Below are positions 50,355 through 60,248 of a stretch of 64,000 nucleotides of DNA, in pieces. The notes under the pieces are model-generated. The model was not told the DNA's origin. It saw nothing but the letters and a program-made list of their open reading frames with translations, and did not search any database. A program made the translations under genes and the position numbers. How positions within the stretch are numbered: the first letter of the stretch is position 1; every line of letters starts with the position of its first letter. The stretch lies in contig CAJJDN010000071.1 of the NCBI GenBank assembly GCA_905182985.1, forward strand, positions 1 through 64,000, written 5' to 3'. This DNA comes from Paramecium sonneborni. Lineage: Eukaryota; Ciliophora; Oligohymenophorea; Peniculida; Parameciidae.

Positions 50355-51378
50355 TCAATCTATCCATCTAATTCGTTTACCATCAGCCCATTCTCCTCTT
50401 TTAGTTGTACCATCAGATTTAATAAAAGTTCCTTTTCCTTATTATTTACCATCAACCCATTAACCAATATACTTTCTACCATCAGTCCAAATAAATGTTC
50501 CATGTCCTTATTTTTTATCTTCTCTATATCTAAATATATTAAAATAAAATATATTACTCTCCTTCATAAGATCTACCATCAGGCCATTTAGTTAACCCAT
50601 ATCCATGCATTTTATTCTTAAACCAATCTCCATCATATTATCTCTTATCTGCCCAAACGTATAATCCTAATTAAATAATAATAAAGCTAATACCTTTTCC
50701 ATGAATATCATTAGTTTAGAATTCTCCATCATAATAAGAACCATCAACAAATTCTAATCTTCCTTTTCCATGTTTTTTACCATCAATATACTATCCTTTA
50801 TATTTAGATCCATCTGGCCAAGTTTCTTCACCAAATCCTTCCTATTTATCATCTTTCCATTATCCTTAATATGCTGCTCCATTACTATGATAATATCTTC
50901 CAAAACCATTAGCTTTATCATTAGCCCATTCACCATCATATATATCTCCATCTGCATGAATTAACTTACCTCTTCCACAAGCTTTATCATTAACCCATTC
51001 TCCTTCATATACAGATTAATCTGGCCAAACTTATTTACCCCAACCATTTCTTTGTTCATCTTTCCATTATCCAGTATATATTGCACCAGTTTCTAGTGTG
51101 ACAGCTTCACATTTCTCAATAAAAGAATCATGTTATAATTAAGTTTTTATCTCTTCAAACTTTTAATTTGATTTCTTTTATTATTCATAATGATCATTCT
51201 CATAATTCACTTATCCAACATTCACATCTGAAGATTATTGAGACTATCTAATTAAATGACCTGATTCTTTTAAACCTTAATCTATTTATTATTCAACATC
51301 TGATAAATGTACATTATTTGCATTTACTATTGTGTGATCTGTATTACTCTATCCACATATTCCACTACATGCACCCAT
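50355..51378 (-). CDS. MORN-repeat protein with N-terminal acylation motif
   Basis: Predicted 322 aa with introns of 27 nt (50667-50693) and 28 nt (50530-50557). It begins [11 protein letters not shown], a signal for N-myristoylation with neighbouring cysteines for palmitoylation. About ten MORN repeats fill residues ~110-320 ([42 protein letters not shown] and so on to RGEWADGKR). MORN arrays bind membranes or act as flat scaffolds in cortex and cilia of protists. With the lipid anchor, a membrane- or cortex-attached scaffold is the likely role (inference). All repeats look intact. Confidence 0.9.
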
Positions 51379-52548
51379 TTTTATTATTTAGCAAATTTAA
51401 TTAATTTGATATCTCAAAACAAAACTAGAAATCTCTAAAATTCACATTTTAACTTAAACTTTATTAAAATATATTTCAATATCGCAAAAAGTTTATTCTC
51501 TCAATCTTACTTAAACATTTTCTATTTTAATATTTTTTTACTTAAACCTATTAAAATTAATTTTATCTAATATTTAAAAATATTCAAACATACTACTAAT
51601 TTATCAGTTAGAACTTGGCTTCTTTGTAATTTTATTTCCCTTTTTTGTTCAAATAAATAATATCATACAAAATTTAGTCAGTAAATCAAGTCTATCTAAT
51701 TTATTTTCTAACTTAATACAAAATTATAAATCAACTCTTTTCTATTTGCATAGATTAGATCTTCTTTTGTTAATATATAAAAATATCTGTCAATGAAATC
51801 AATTCTTAACTTAATTAAAATTTAAAATTAAGTTTTTATTAATAATTATAAACTTATCCCTACATAATAAAATGAAATATCAAAAGTTTGCATTTTTTAG
51901 TAAAATCTACAGCATTTATCCAAATAATATTTCCATAAAATTGAAAACCTGTAATTTTAGTTTTTATTTTCATATTTATTAATAAACTCTATCCTTAATT
52001 ATTCTATATAATTTATTTTAAACTTTTGATTTTATAACTTTTAAAATAATCAAAAAAATAGGAATTCCTCAATCAACATTAATTAGAATAAAGAAAAAAT
52101 ATGAAAAAATGAATGATATTTTTGTAATATTAATTAATAAAATTTTACAAATATATACTCTTTAGAAAGCATTATAAAGGGAAAGAATTAATAAAAATAG
52201 GCAATATAATTTTAAATTAATAAAAAAGATCAAATTTTGAGATTGAAGAATTTTTCCATAATTATTGAACATACAATATTCAAAACTTAATTCATTATAA
52301 TGAATTATATTATGAGAAAAGTTTTTAGTTAGGATATAAAGGATTTTTCAAGATAAATAAAATTAATTTTATAAAAATATAGTAAAATATTAGTAGTCGT
52401 GGAGATTTAAAGATTCATACCACAGATAAATCAATGGAAACTTTTATTAGTTATCTATATATTAGCATATTAGTATTATTTATATTTTATATTTGAAAAA
52501 TTCTTGAAATTTCAATATTTTGAAGATGAAAATATTGATGAAAAGTTT
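51379..52548. other. AT-rich gene-free region
   Basis: 1,170 bp with only short frames and no conserved peptide. Promoter of the MORN gene should lie at its left end. Nothing else supported. Confidence 0.45.
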
Positions 52549-53441
52549 TCAAAAAGTCTTAGATTTTATATTTATAGAAATTAAATACTAAGATTTCATA
52601 TGCAATAACACTAGCTTGATTTTTTCAAAATTTTACTGATCAATGACTAAGTTTTTAAAATCAGTTGATATTCCCCCATTTTTTTCATTATCAAGTTGAT
52701 GAAAGACTCTAATCATTATATATTTAGATCTTATTTTATTCATATCTTTTACGAAGCGAACACAAATATTTTTTTCTCTATAAAATTCCTATCATTTTTT
52801 ACTAATTCAAAATCTTCGTCATCAATTTTTTTACTTACTTTTTATACATATAAACTTTAGTTAGTTTTAGTTTAAAATCACGGAAGATAGGAGAATTAGA
52901 TTCGATTGTCAATTTTTGCAATCTTTTTTCTAATTCATTTTTCATGATATTAATTAATTTCCTAAATTAATTTACTTTTTTATCTGGATCATATTGTTTG
53001 TTTTTAAAAATCTTTATTCGATTCGGTGTCGGTAAAACATTTTGCATTCTAAAAAAAATTATTTTTTTATAATAAATCTATTTATGACTTATACTCTTGA
53101 AGAACGAAATTACTAGAATTAATTTAATGTACCTGTAATGAAGTCGGTTTCTTTTACATTTACCAGACTGTATTATATAATGCTTCATAATCATTTTTTT
53201 CTGAATTAATTGCTTAAATAAATTACAATTATTAAGATTTATTTAATAAATTGATTTGTTTCTCGTAATATTTTAATTAATCTTTTATGTGATCAATTAT
53301 AAATTCTTTTCCATCATTCTCTTGAATATGATGCATGTCTGTTACAAAACATTCAGCAAGTATTTTAATATCGACTCCTTCATTGATATCAATATATTCA
53401 AGCTTATCACTAATGTTACTATAACTTTTTAAAGAACTCAT
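52549..53441 (-). CDS. Unknown helical protein, possibly disrupted
   Basis: ATG at 53441 starts MSSLKSYSNISDKLEYIDIN and runs as a plausible helical Gln/Asn/Lys-rich protein (NLLNKSQQLQFIQAINSEKN). Downstream, coding continues in other frames: YDPDKKVNQFRKLINIMKN, then KKIDDEDFELVKNDRNFIEK, then FVKDMNKIRSKYIMIRVF ending at TGA 52549. The last two changes fall at A-rich runs (AAAAAG TAAG and a run of seven A) with no good GT...AG pair, so single-base indels are as likely as introns. No family recognised. It could be a decaying gene or an assembly problem. Confidence 0.4.
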
Positions 53442-53827
53442 GAAAGTTTTGAATTATTTTCTCAATATAAGTGAATTTATTATAATTTATAAGATTTTTT
53501 TTGATTTTTAATAAATTTTATAATTATATCAATTAATCATCTTAGTATCATTAATCATTAAATAATTTAAATTATTATATGAATTTTTAAACATTTTAGT
53601 TTGTGTCACAACTTGTTTTATATTCATCCAAAATTTTTATATTTTTATATCAACGGTTTAATAGCTGATAGATTTTTTCCAATTTATTAAGATCTATGTT
53701 ATCTCTAACTACATATTTGAGGCGTATTTAAATTGCTTATTATGATGTCAATATTTGTGAATGTGGTTTTGTAGTGAAATTTTCTTTATAGATTAACAAC
53801 TGAAAAAGAAAAATAAAAACTGTAAAA
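53442..53827. other. Intergenic spacer
   Basis: 386 bp between the unknown minus gene and the tentative membrane-protein gene. No recognisable feature. Confidence 0.4.
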
Positions 53828-54382
53828 ATGTTGATTACTTTTTATATAATTTTTTATCTGATAATCATAATAACATCAGATCAAAATTGGATTGGGTTTA
53901 GACAAAGTCTAGAATAAAGAAAGACTATCATACTTCATTTTTTAGCGATTTTATTGGCTAATTGAGTCTTAAATTTGAGCATTTTTATTGGATTGCTAAA
54001 ATCAATTTTCTCAACAGTGAAATAAAAAATTGTGGAACTAGAACTATTTGATTTTGTCGCTTTGATTGTTTCTGGTGTATTTGTATTCATAATAGATATT
54101 TTTATGTTAAATTATTTATTAAAAAGAAGAAACACACAGATTTAGGTTTTGTAATTGCATTAGCATTTCATTTTTATTATTTTGAATTCGTCAGAGTCAC
54201 AACTTCTAATTTTTAATCGAAATCCACCAGGAAGTTTAGGATATAAAGAAAGATGTATATCCTATTTAGATAATTTCAGATAGTGATGATAGGATTTCTA
54301 TAATACCAACAGAGAATCTAAAAGTACCTTTGTTAAAAATAAAAATAAATTAACCAAGAATATCAAAAACAGATAAAATGGT
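53828..54382 (+). CDS. Tentative polytopic membrane protein, exon structure unresolved
   Basis: An ATG at 53828 gives a hydrophobic N-terminus MLITFYIIFYLIIIITSDQN. Later frames hold further hydrophobic spans (FVALIVSGVFVFIIDIFMLN) and a cytosolic-looking tail EVQDIKKDVYPIQIISDSDD with ENLKVPLLKIKINQPRISKT. These pieces look coding but cannot be joined with normal-length introns, and the 3' end is unclear (the interval end is approximate). It may be a pseudogene or the assembly may be faulty here. Confidence 0.3.
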
Positions 54383-54498
54383 AAACCTTACTACTACTTT
54401 AATTGATTTGAGTATATTGATATTGAAGCATAGAATGTTTTTAGAATTCATCTAGTTTTTGAATATATATAATATAATTAAATTACATAAAAACGGAA

Positions 54499-54833
54499 AT
54501 GAGATTATTATTCGTTCTACTAATAGTGACAATAGTTTCTGCTACAATGGCTCCACCTATTACAAGTAATGATAAAAAATGGGTAAGATCATCAATTGAA
54601 AATAATGATTGTCATAAAGATTGTAAAAGAGCAGATGGACATGTTTGTGCAGGATTACATAAATCATAATGTTGTCAAAGACATTGGTGTTTATAGGATG
54701 ATAAACTACATGATGTTTGGAGCTGTCGAACTGGATTGTAATATGTTATTTTTATTAATTTAGCGAAATTCATGTTGACTCATGTAATGCTTTCCCTAAA
54801 AGAGATGCAGGATTTCTATAAGAAACAGATTGA
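54499..54833 (+). CDS. Small secreted Cys-rich protein
   Basis: Predicted 102 aa with one 26-nt intron (54738-54763). A clear signal peptide (MRLLFVLLIVTIVSATMA, cleavage likely after SAT or TMA) is followed by a mature part of about 83 residues with eight cysteines in spacing DC-x3-DC, VC, CC, WC, SC, SC. No membrane anchor. Spacing suggests a disulphide-bonded extracellular domain; no family recognised. It could be a surface, dense-core granule or mating-related peptide, but nothing in the sequence decides this. Confidence 0.7.
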
Positions 54834-55144
54834 TATACGCAATTAAAAATCAATACATACCAAAATATTTTCTATAGATTCTTTTCTTTGAATAAAATTC
54901 TAAAATTAAATAGCAATCAATAAATTAATCAATACTAATAACAATTTCATATATCTCCATCCTATCTTAAGATTTTTATTTATATTAGAGATTATGAAAT
55001 CTATCTTTATTTTCTCTCATTCATATTATTCAAATATTTTGCTTTTTTAAAAGTTTCTCAATAAGTTTTAATAATTATTTATATTATATTCTAATTACAC
55101 GCGTGATTTGATTAATAAAAATACTAAAAAAGAAAATAATAAAA
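54834..55144. other. Intergenic spacer containing the left end of the duplication
   Basis: 311 bp. From 55081 on it belongs to the duplicated segment. No gene seen. Confidence 0.5.
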
Positions 55145-55426
55145 ATGGTACTCATTCTTATATATAGTAGCCATCTGCTTAAACTATGAAATTGAGAAGC
55201 CAAAATTATTAAGAAAACGTTCTTAAATAAGGAAAAGTTCCTAAATCATTGCTTGTAATATACTGCAATCTTATATTTTAATAGAAAAAAGAAGAAAAAT
55301 TACCAGTAGGCCCAGTATTATTAGGAGTATTCTTATTTGTAGTAGTTGGATCAGGTAATGATTATTAAAAATATAAAAGCATTGTTTTAAATACTCAATG
55401 TAGCTTCAAGTGGATAAGAGGTTTGA
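55145..55426 (+). CDS. SERP1: RAMP4/SERP1-family ER membrane protein (copy 1)
   Basis: Predicted 68 aa, four exons: introns 55148-55167 (20 nt, directly after the ATG), 55255-55284 (30 nt) and 55355-55379 (25 nt, AAG acceptor). The protein reads MQPSAQTMKLRSQNYQENV, then QGKVPKSLLKKEEKLPVGP and the tail anchor VLLGVFLFVVVGSALFQIL. This matches stress-associated ER protein 1, in which NVPKS precedes a C-terminal membrane helix starting at PVGP. Human SERP1 is 66 aa. It associates with the Sec61 translocon and stabilises nascent membrane proteins. More than a quarter of this tiny gene is intron. Confidence 0.9.
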
Positions 55427-55461
55427 TATATAAATATATTTGCTATATCATTTATTATCTA

Positions 55462-56283
55462 AAAATGCAGAAACTATAATCTAAGAAAGTTAGCATACAT
55501 TTCATCTTCATAGTCTCTTGTCTCAATTTCATAATTTTATCCCTCTTATTAAATTATTCATTTTTAATCTTAAATAAATACAACTATATACAATTTGATA
55601 CTTTCAAAATAACATTCTAAAATTAGATAGACTCTTACAGGGAATGTGATTTTCTATATTTGATAGTGATTCTCTACATTTTAAACGGTAATTTCGCTTT
55701 CTTCATATTACCAAAAATACATTAAATTTTATCTAAGAATTTTGTTCTTCATTTCATATAAACTTAATCAAAAATAATTTTTTTTTGTTTATCCAAAAAC
55801 ATTGGACAATATTTGATCCCAATTTTTTATACTTTAATAGTCTATCAGAATCAAATTTAAATTGATATGCATAACTTTAGAAATTACTTTAAAGAGTTGA
55901 TCACCTAGTCCGTTACTTTATCTAACAAATTTGAACTTAAATTTTGAATATAAATTGATTTATCTAAAACTATTCTGTTTATTTATTAGATGTTATTTTA
56001 ACCATATCTGAATATACTTCAGAATTTATTTTTTTAAATTTATTGAGTTACGTTATAGATATTAAGATGATATTTTCAAATTCTTATTACTTTCAATTTC
56101 TCTTTTATTAACTTAATTTAAACCATAGTGACATCAAAATATAGTTTTTGATATTCTAGACTTGGTTTTAGATGATGGAAATCTTATCGGTTTTCCAAAA
56201 TATGAATATGTTAGTGATTTTTGAATGTTAAGATTTAATTTTTTAATAAGAATATATTTGTAGTTTTTCATATATAACATTGT
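55462..56283 (-). CDS. Unresolved minus-strand coding region (copy 1)
   Basis: One minus-strand frame stays open over long stretches with coding-like content: LGDQLFKVISKVMHINLNLI, then LSLYEMKNKILRQNLMYFWQ with YEESEITVQNVENHYQIQKI, then NYEIETRDYEDEMYANFL. It is interrupted by TGA near a run of nine A (about 55780) and again near 55580. I could not place normal introns over these. ATG candidate near 56278. Family unknown. It lies wholly inside the duplicated segment and is convergent with the RAMP4 gene. Confidence 0.35.
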
Positions 56284-56289
56284 TAAGTA

Positions 56290-56290
56290 N
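56290..56290. other. Assembly gap (single N)
   Basis: The only ambiguous base in the window, exactly at the junction of the two duplicate segments. Confidence 0.95.
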
Positions 56291-56354
56291 ATATTATATT
56301 CTAATTACACGCGTGATTTGATTAATAAAAATACTAAAAAAGAAAATAATAAAA

Positions 56355-56636
56355 ATGGTACTCATTCTTATATATAGTAGCCATCTGCTTAAACTATGAA
56401 ATTGAGAAGCCAAAATTATTAAGAAAACGTTCTTAAATAAGGAAAAGTTCCTAAATCATTGCTTGTAATATACTGCAATCTTATATTTTAATAGAAAAAA
56501 GAAGAAAAATTACCAGTAGGCCCAGTATTATTAGGAGTATTCTTATTTGTAGTAGTTGGATCAGGTAATGATTATTAAAAATATAAAAGCATTGTTTTAA
56601 ATACTCAATGTAGCTTCAAGTGGATAAGAGGTTTGA
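56355..56636 (+). CDS. SERP1: RAMP4/SERP1-family ER membrane protein (copy 2, probably an assembly duplicate)
   Basis: Identical to the gene at 55145-55426, including the three introns (56358-56377, 56465-56494, 56565-56589). Because introns, flanks and coding sequence all appear unchanged, it is most simply the same locus assembled twice. Confidence 0.85.
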
Positions 56637-56671
56637 TATATAAATATATTTGCTATATCATTTATTATCTA

Positions 56672-57493
56672 AAAATGCAGAAACTATAATCTAAGAAAGT
56701 TAGCATACATTTCATCTTCATAGTCTCTTGTCTCAATTTCATAATTTTATCCCTCTTATTAAATTATTCATTTTTAATCTTAAATAAATACAACTATATA
56801 CAATTTGATACTTTCAAAATAACATTCTAAAATTAGATAGACTCTTACAGGGAATGTGATTTTCTATATTTGATAGTGATTCTCTACATTTTAAACGGTA
56901 ATTTCGCTTTCTTCATATTACCAAAAATACATTAAATTTTATCTAAGAATTTTGTTCTTCATTTCATATAAACTTAATCAAAAATAATTTTTTTTTGTTT
57001 ATCCAAAAACATTGGACAATATTTGATCCCAATTTTTTATACTTTAATAGTCTATCAGAATCAAATTTAAATTGATATGCATAACTTTAGAAATTACTTT
57101 AAAGAGTTGATCACCTAGTCCGTTACTTTATCTAACAAATTTGAACTTAAATTTTGAATATAAATTGATTTATCTAAAACTATTCTGTTTATTTATTAGA
57201 TGTTATTTTAACCATATCTGAATATACTTCAGAATTTATTTTTTTAAATTTATTGAGTTACGTTATAGATATTAAGATGATATTTTCAAATTCTTATTAC
57301 TTTCAATTTCTCTTTTATTAACTTAATTTAAACCATAGTGACATCAAAATATAGTTTTTGATATTCTAGACTTGGTTTTAGATGATGGAAATCTTATCGG
57401 TTTTCCAAAATATGAATATGTTAGTGATTTTTGAATGTTAAGATTTAATTTTTTAATAAGAATATATTTGTAGTTTTTCATATATAACATTGT
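56672..57493 (-). CDS. Unresolved minus-strand coding region (copy 2, probably an assembly duplicate)
   Basis: Copy of the region at 55462-56283 with the same in-frame TGA interruptions. See that entry for content. Confidence 0.3.
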
Positions 57494-57752
57494 TAAGTAC
57501 AGTTGATAAATAAATTATACTCAATTAGAATTAGTTTAATTTATGAAATTCATTATATTTAATAGAATTATTAACATCCAAAACAATCTAAATTTTTGAT
57601 TATTGAAAATAATTATTTAATCATTAGTAGCAATATAAAAATTTATTGAGAAGATATTAATAACTTTTCATTAGTATAATTATTTAGATAACATAAAAAT
57701 TGATAATAAATATTAATTTTTTTAAACTCTAAACAATATAATAAACTCATCA

Positions 57753-59025
57753 ATGGATATATTTTAAGAAGATGGCCTAGATCTACTGTTTGATGAAAAC
57801 ATATTTTTTTATGGTTTTTAAGATTTTGAGATAGAATCTGATTTATAAAATTCTTCAGAGATGATGTAAAATGTATTAGATTTTGAGATAGAATCTGATT
57901 TATAAAATTCTTCAGAGATGATGTAAAATGTATAAGAATTATAATTTAAATAGGAATTCATAGATGTAGTTAGAGTTTAAAATTTCGAAGAAATGAAAGT
58001 ATTTATTGATGAATTAATTTGTCCAATTTGTTCTCATTTATTCGTTGATCCAAGAATATGTTAAGAGTGTAGTCAAGGATTTTGTAAATAATGTCTTTTA
58101 AAATGGTAACTAAAATTGATTGAAAATAATATTAGGTTTTAGGGAAATAAAAAGAGTTGCCCATGTTGTAGATCATTATCTAATTAGAAAAGTGATGGAA
58201 CTTAACCTCCAAAAATATTGTTAAAATTGCTGAGTAAATTGAAAATAAGTTGTAAATACTAAGTAATAATTTAAATGAACTTATTAATAGGATAATGGAT
58301 GTAAAGAAGTGATAAGTTATGATAATAGAGAAATCCATTTTGAAAGTAAATGTGAATATAAATTAATTAATTGCAAATATTGTCTTTGCAAAATACTTTA
58401 AAGAGATAGTTAAACTCATGTAAATTTTTATATAATTTTATTTAAGTTATCAGAATGTGAATAAAGACCAATAAAATGTATGTGGTGTTCAAAAATATTT
58501 TCTTATTTTGATCATTTAAATCATTCTGACAAATGTCCTTCCAGAATTTTCAAATGTACATAGTGTTTAAAAAATATTCCATATTCTAAGATAAATATTC
58601 ATACTCAAAATTATTGTTAAAATAAATAAATAAAGAAATAAAAGAAAGAATATTTAGAAAGTAAATTAGAAATTGAAAAAGTAAAAGCAGAACTGTTAAG
58701 AAAAATGAAGAAAATAAAAAAATTAGAAAGATTAATAAAAAGATAGAAATAGATGAATTAAGAATATTTAAATGAACAAAATTTAAATAATGATTCTATA
58801 AATAGTAATGTAGATATCCTTTAATTAGAAACGTAAAATTGGTTAGATGAAAATCAATTTGTTAATTAATAAGGTTTATAATTGGTGAATTAAAATGAAG
58901 ATTATTAAGATAATTCAGATTCTAGATTGCATTAATAAAAAAATTAATTAAAGAAGAAATAAGTAGTGGATAAAGATGAGAATAAAATAATTACAAATTA
59001 AGAATAAAAATTATCTGATTATTGA
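57753..59025 (+). CDS. RING/TRAF-type zinc-finger E3 ligase with coiled coil
   Basis: Predicted 405 aa with introns of 28 nt (58263-58290) and 27 nt (58420-58446). A RING finger near residues 90-150 reads ELICPICSHLFVDPRIC, ECSQGFCKQCLLKW and CPCCRSL. TRAF-type Cys/His fingers follow (ISCKYQDNGCKEVI, HFESKCEYKLINCKYC, CPSRIFKCTQCLKNI). A coiled coil rich in Lys/Glu/Gln ends the protein. RING plus TRAF fingers imply a ubiquitin ligase in a SIAH/TRAF-like arrangement. The N-terminus holds an exact 19-codon duplication (57822-57878 and 57879-57935). Confidence 0.9.
57822..57935 (+). repeat. 57-nt in-frame tandem duplication inside the RING gene
   Basis: Two adjacent 57-nt units, each encoding DFEIESDLQNSSEMMQNV plus one residue. 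They agree at all but one base (GTATTA versus GTATAA at the end). Length divisible by three and near-identity point to a recent replication slippage or unequal exchange that kept the frame. Confidence 0.9.
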
Positions 59026-59189
59026 TTTCTAATGCTAATATATAGAAATATATAATTTTATCAATAAAAGAAATAAAACTCTAATTCTCTGAAGATATCT
59101 AATATTTTTTAATGTAGATCTTAATGAATTTGATTATTGAAATAAATTAGAAATAATAAATAATTTGATATATATTAATTAATATAATA

Positions 59190-60139
59190 ATGAAAAAAGA
59201 GAAGGACAATTAAGAACTGTTGATTGGAAAAGATTGGGAGGGTAACTAAATTCATATTCATAATGATGATCTTCATAAGGCAGAATACATAGATGTTTAG
59301 GCAATGTTGAATGATACATTAGATAAATTGGATAAAATCGAGAAGATAGAAATATTTATGACATTCCTAAATTTTACAACAAAAGCATTAGCCTTGTACC
59401 TTGTCTTAATTTATTATGACACAGTCTTTAAATACGATTCATTATTATTATTTAGTTATCTATTATATGCATTGCTTGAATTAGTTGCATTTGGAGCAGC
59501 ATTTGCGGTAGTATTAAGTGCCCGTATAATTTCAGCTTTATTGGGAGTAAATGTATTTTATTTAGGTGAGAAATACACTATGATTAGACAGCTTCATTTA
59601 TTTACCAATTTTATATTCTGTGTTTAAATTTTGCTTTGTTGTAACATTTTTAGTATAATCATTGACTGTTGTGATTTTTTCAAAGTTTTCACATTGGATA
59701 TTTCCATTAGTTCTAGTAAGATAAACAATTTAAATGATTATAGATAGCATCATTGTTTGTAACTCTCATTTTACAAGTTAGTAGATTGATTCTAATGGTT
59801 GGAGGGAAAGTCAGTTCAATTTCAAGATGTTTTGATACTAATTGGATATTTAAAATATTAGCACCTGAAAATCTATAAAAAGTATGTATCTCATTTATTT
59901 ATAAATAGAGTTATTAATTCTCTAGAAATTTGTTATTTCAACTTTTAAATATCTATGAAGAACTTAATCCAGAATATAAAGAATTTATTTAAAAAGGATA
60001 TAAGTATTAAAAGTAAGTTTTTGAGTTAAAAGATGATATTCAATGGGCAAAAGATTTCATTAAAAGATCTATTATTGAACACAATGATGTTCAAGGCAAT
60101 TCCTCTTCTAATAAATAATCTCTTGTTATATAATCATGA
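59190..60139 (+). CDS. Polytopic membrane protein, unknown
   Basis: Predicted ~290-299 aa. Introns: 59566-59587 (22 nt, GTG donor), 59716-59743 (28 nt) and probably 59882-59908 (27 nt, frame-neutral). After a ~60-residue cytosolic N-terminus come spans FTTKALALYLVLIYY, FSYLLYALLELVAFGAAFAV with VVLSARIISALLG, SFIYLPILYSVFKFCFVVTF, and WIFPLVLIASLFVTLIL. A cytosolic helical C-terminus (NIYEELNPEYKEFIQKGYKY) ends in a Ser/Asn tail. Four to five spans; no transporter signature recognised. Confidence 0.65.
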
Positions 60140-60248
60140 ATATATACTATTATTGTATATGTTTTTTTTTCGAAACATAAGCTCTTGATCTTGATAAAAG
60201 AATAAATGTAAAAACCTATTCTTAATTCAAATATTATTATCTGATTAA

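Larger units (their letters stand above)
55081..56289. repeat. Left copy of a 1,209-bp direct duplication
   Basis: This segment recurs, base for base as far as I compared by eye, at 56291-57499. The two copies are separated by a single N at 56290. It contains one RAMP4/SERP1 gene and an unresolved minus-strand coding region. The geometry (copy, one N, copy) is what results when two contigs that overlap are placed side by side without merging. Confidence 0.9.
56291..57499. repeat. Right copy of the 1,209-bp direct duplication
   Basis: Second copy, offset +1210 from the first. Its left end abuts the N and its right end runs on into unique sequence at 57500, while the first copy has unique sequence only on its left. 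That is the signature of unmerged overlapping contig ends rather than a tandem gene duplication. Confidence 0.9.

Noticed and set aside
52980..53060. tRNA-like stretch (GGTGTCGGTAAAAC) in the minus gene near 53.02 kb
   Set aside because: No cloverleaf could be drawn around it and it lies within a coding-like frame. No tRNA, rRNA or CRISPR feature was found anywhere in the window.
55081..57499. A genuine tandem duplication of the RAMP4 gene
   Set aside because: Copies look identical in introns and spacers and meet at a lone N, which fits an assembly overlap better.
59304..59627. A 107-residue membrane protein starting at the internal Met
   Set aside because: The frame is open upstream to ATG 59190, and TAA at the apparent end is Gln or intron; it is a fragment of the larger membrane protein.
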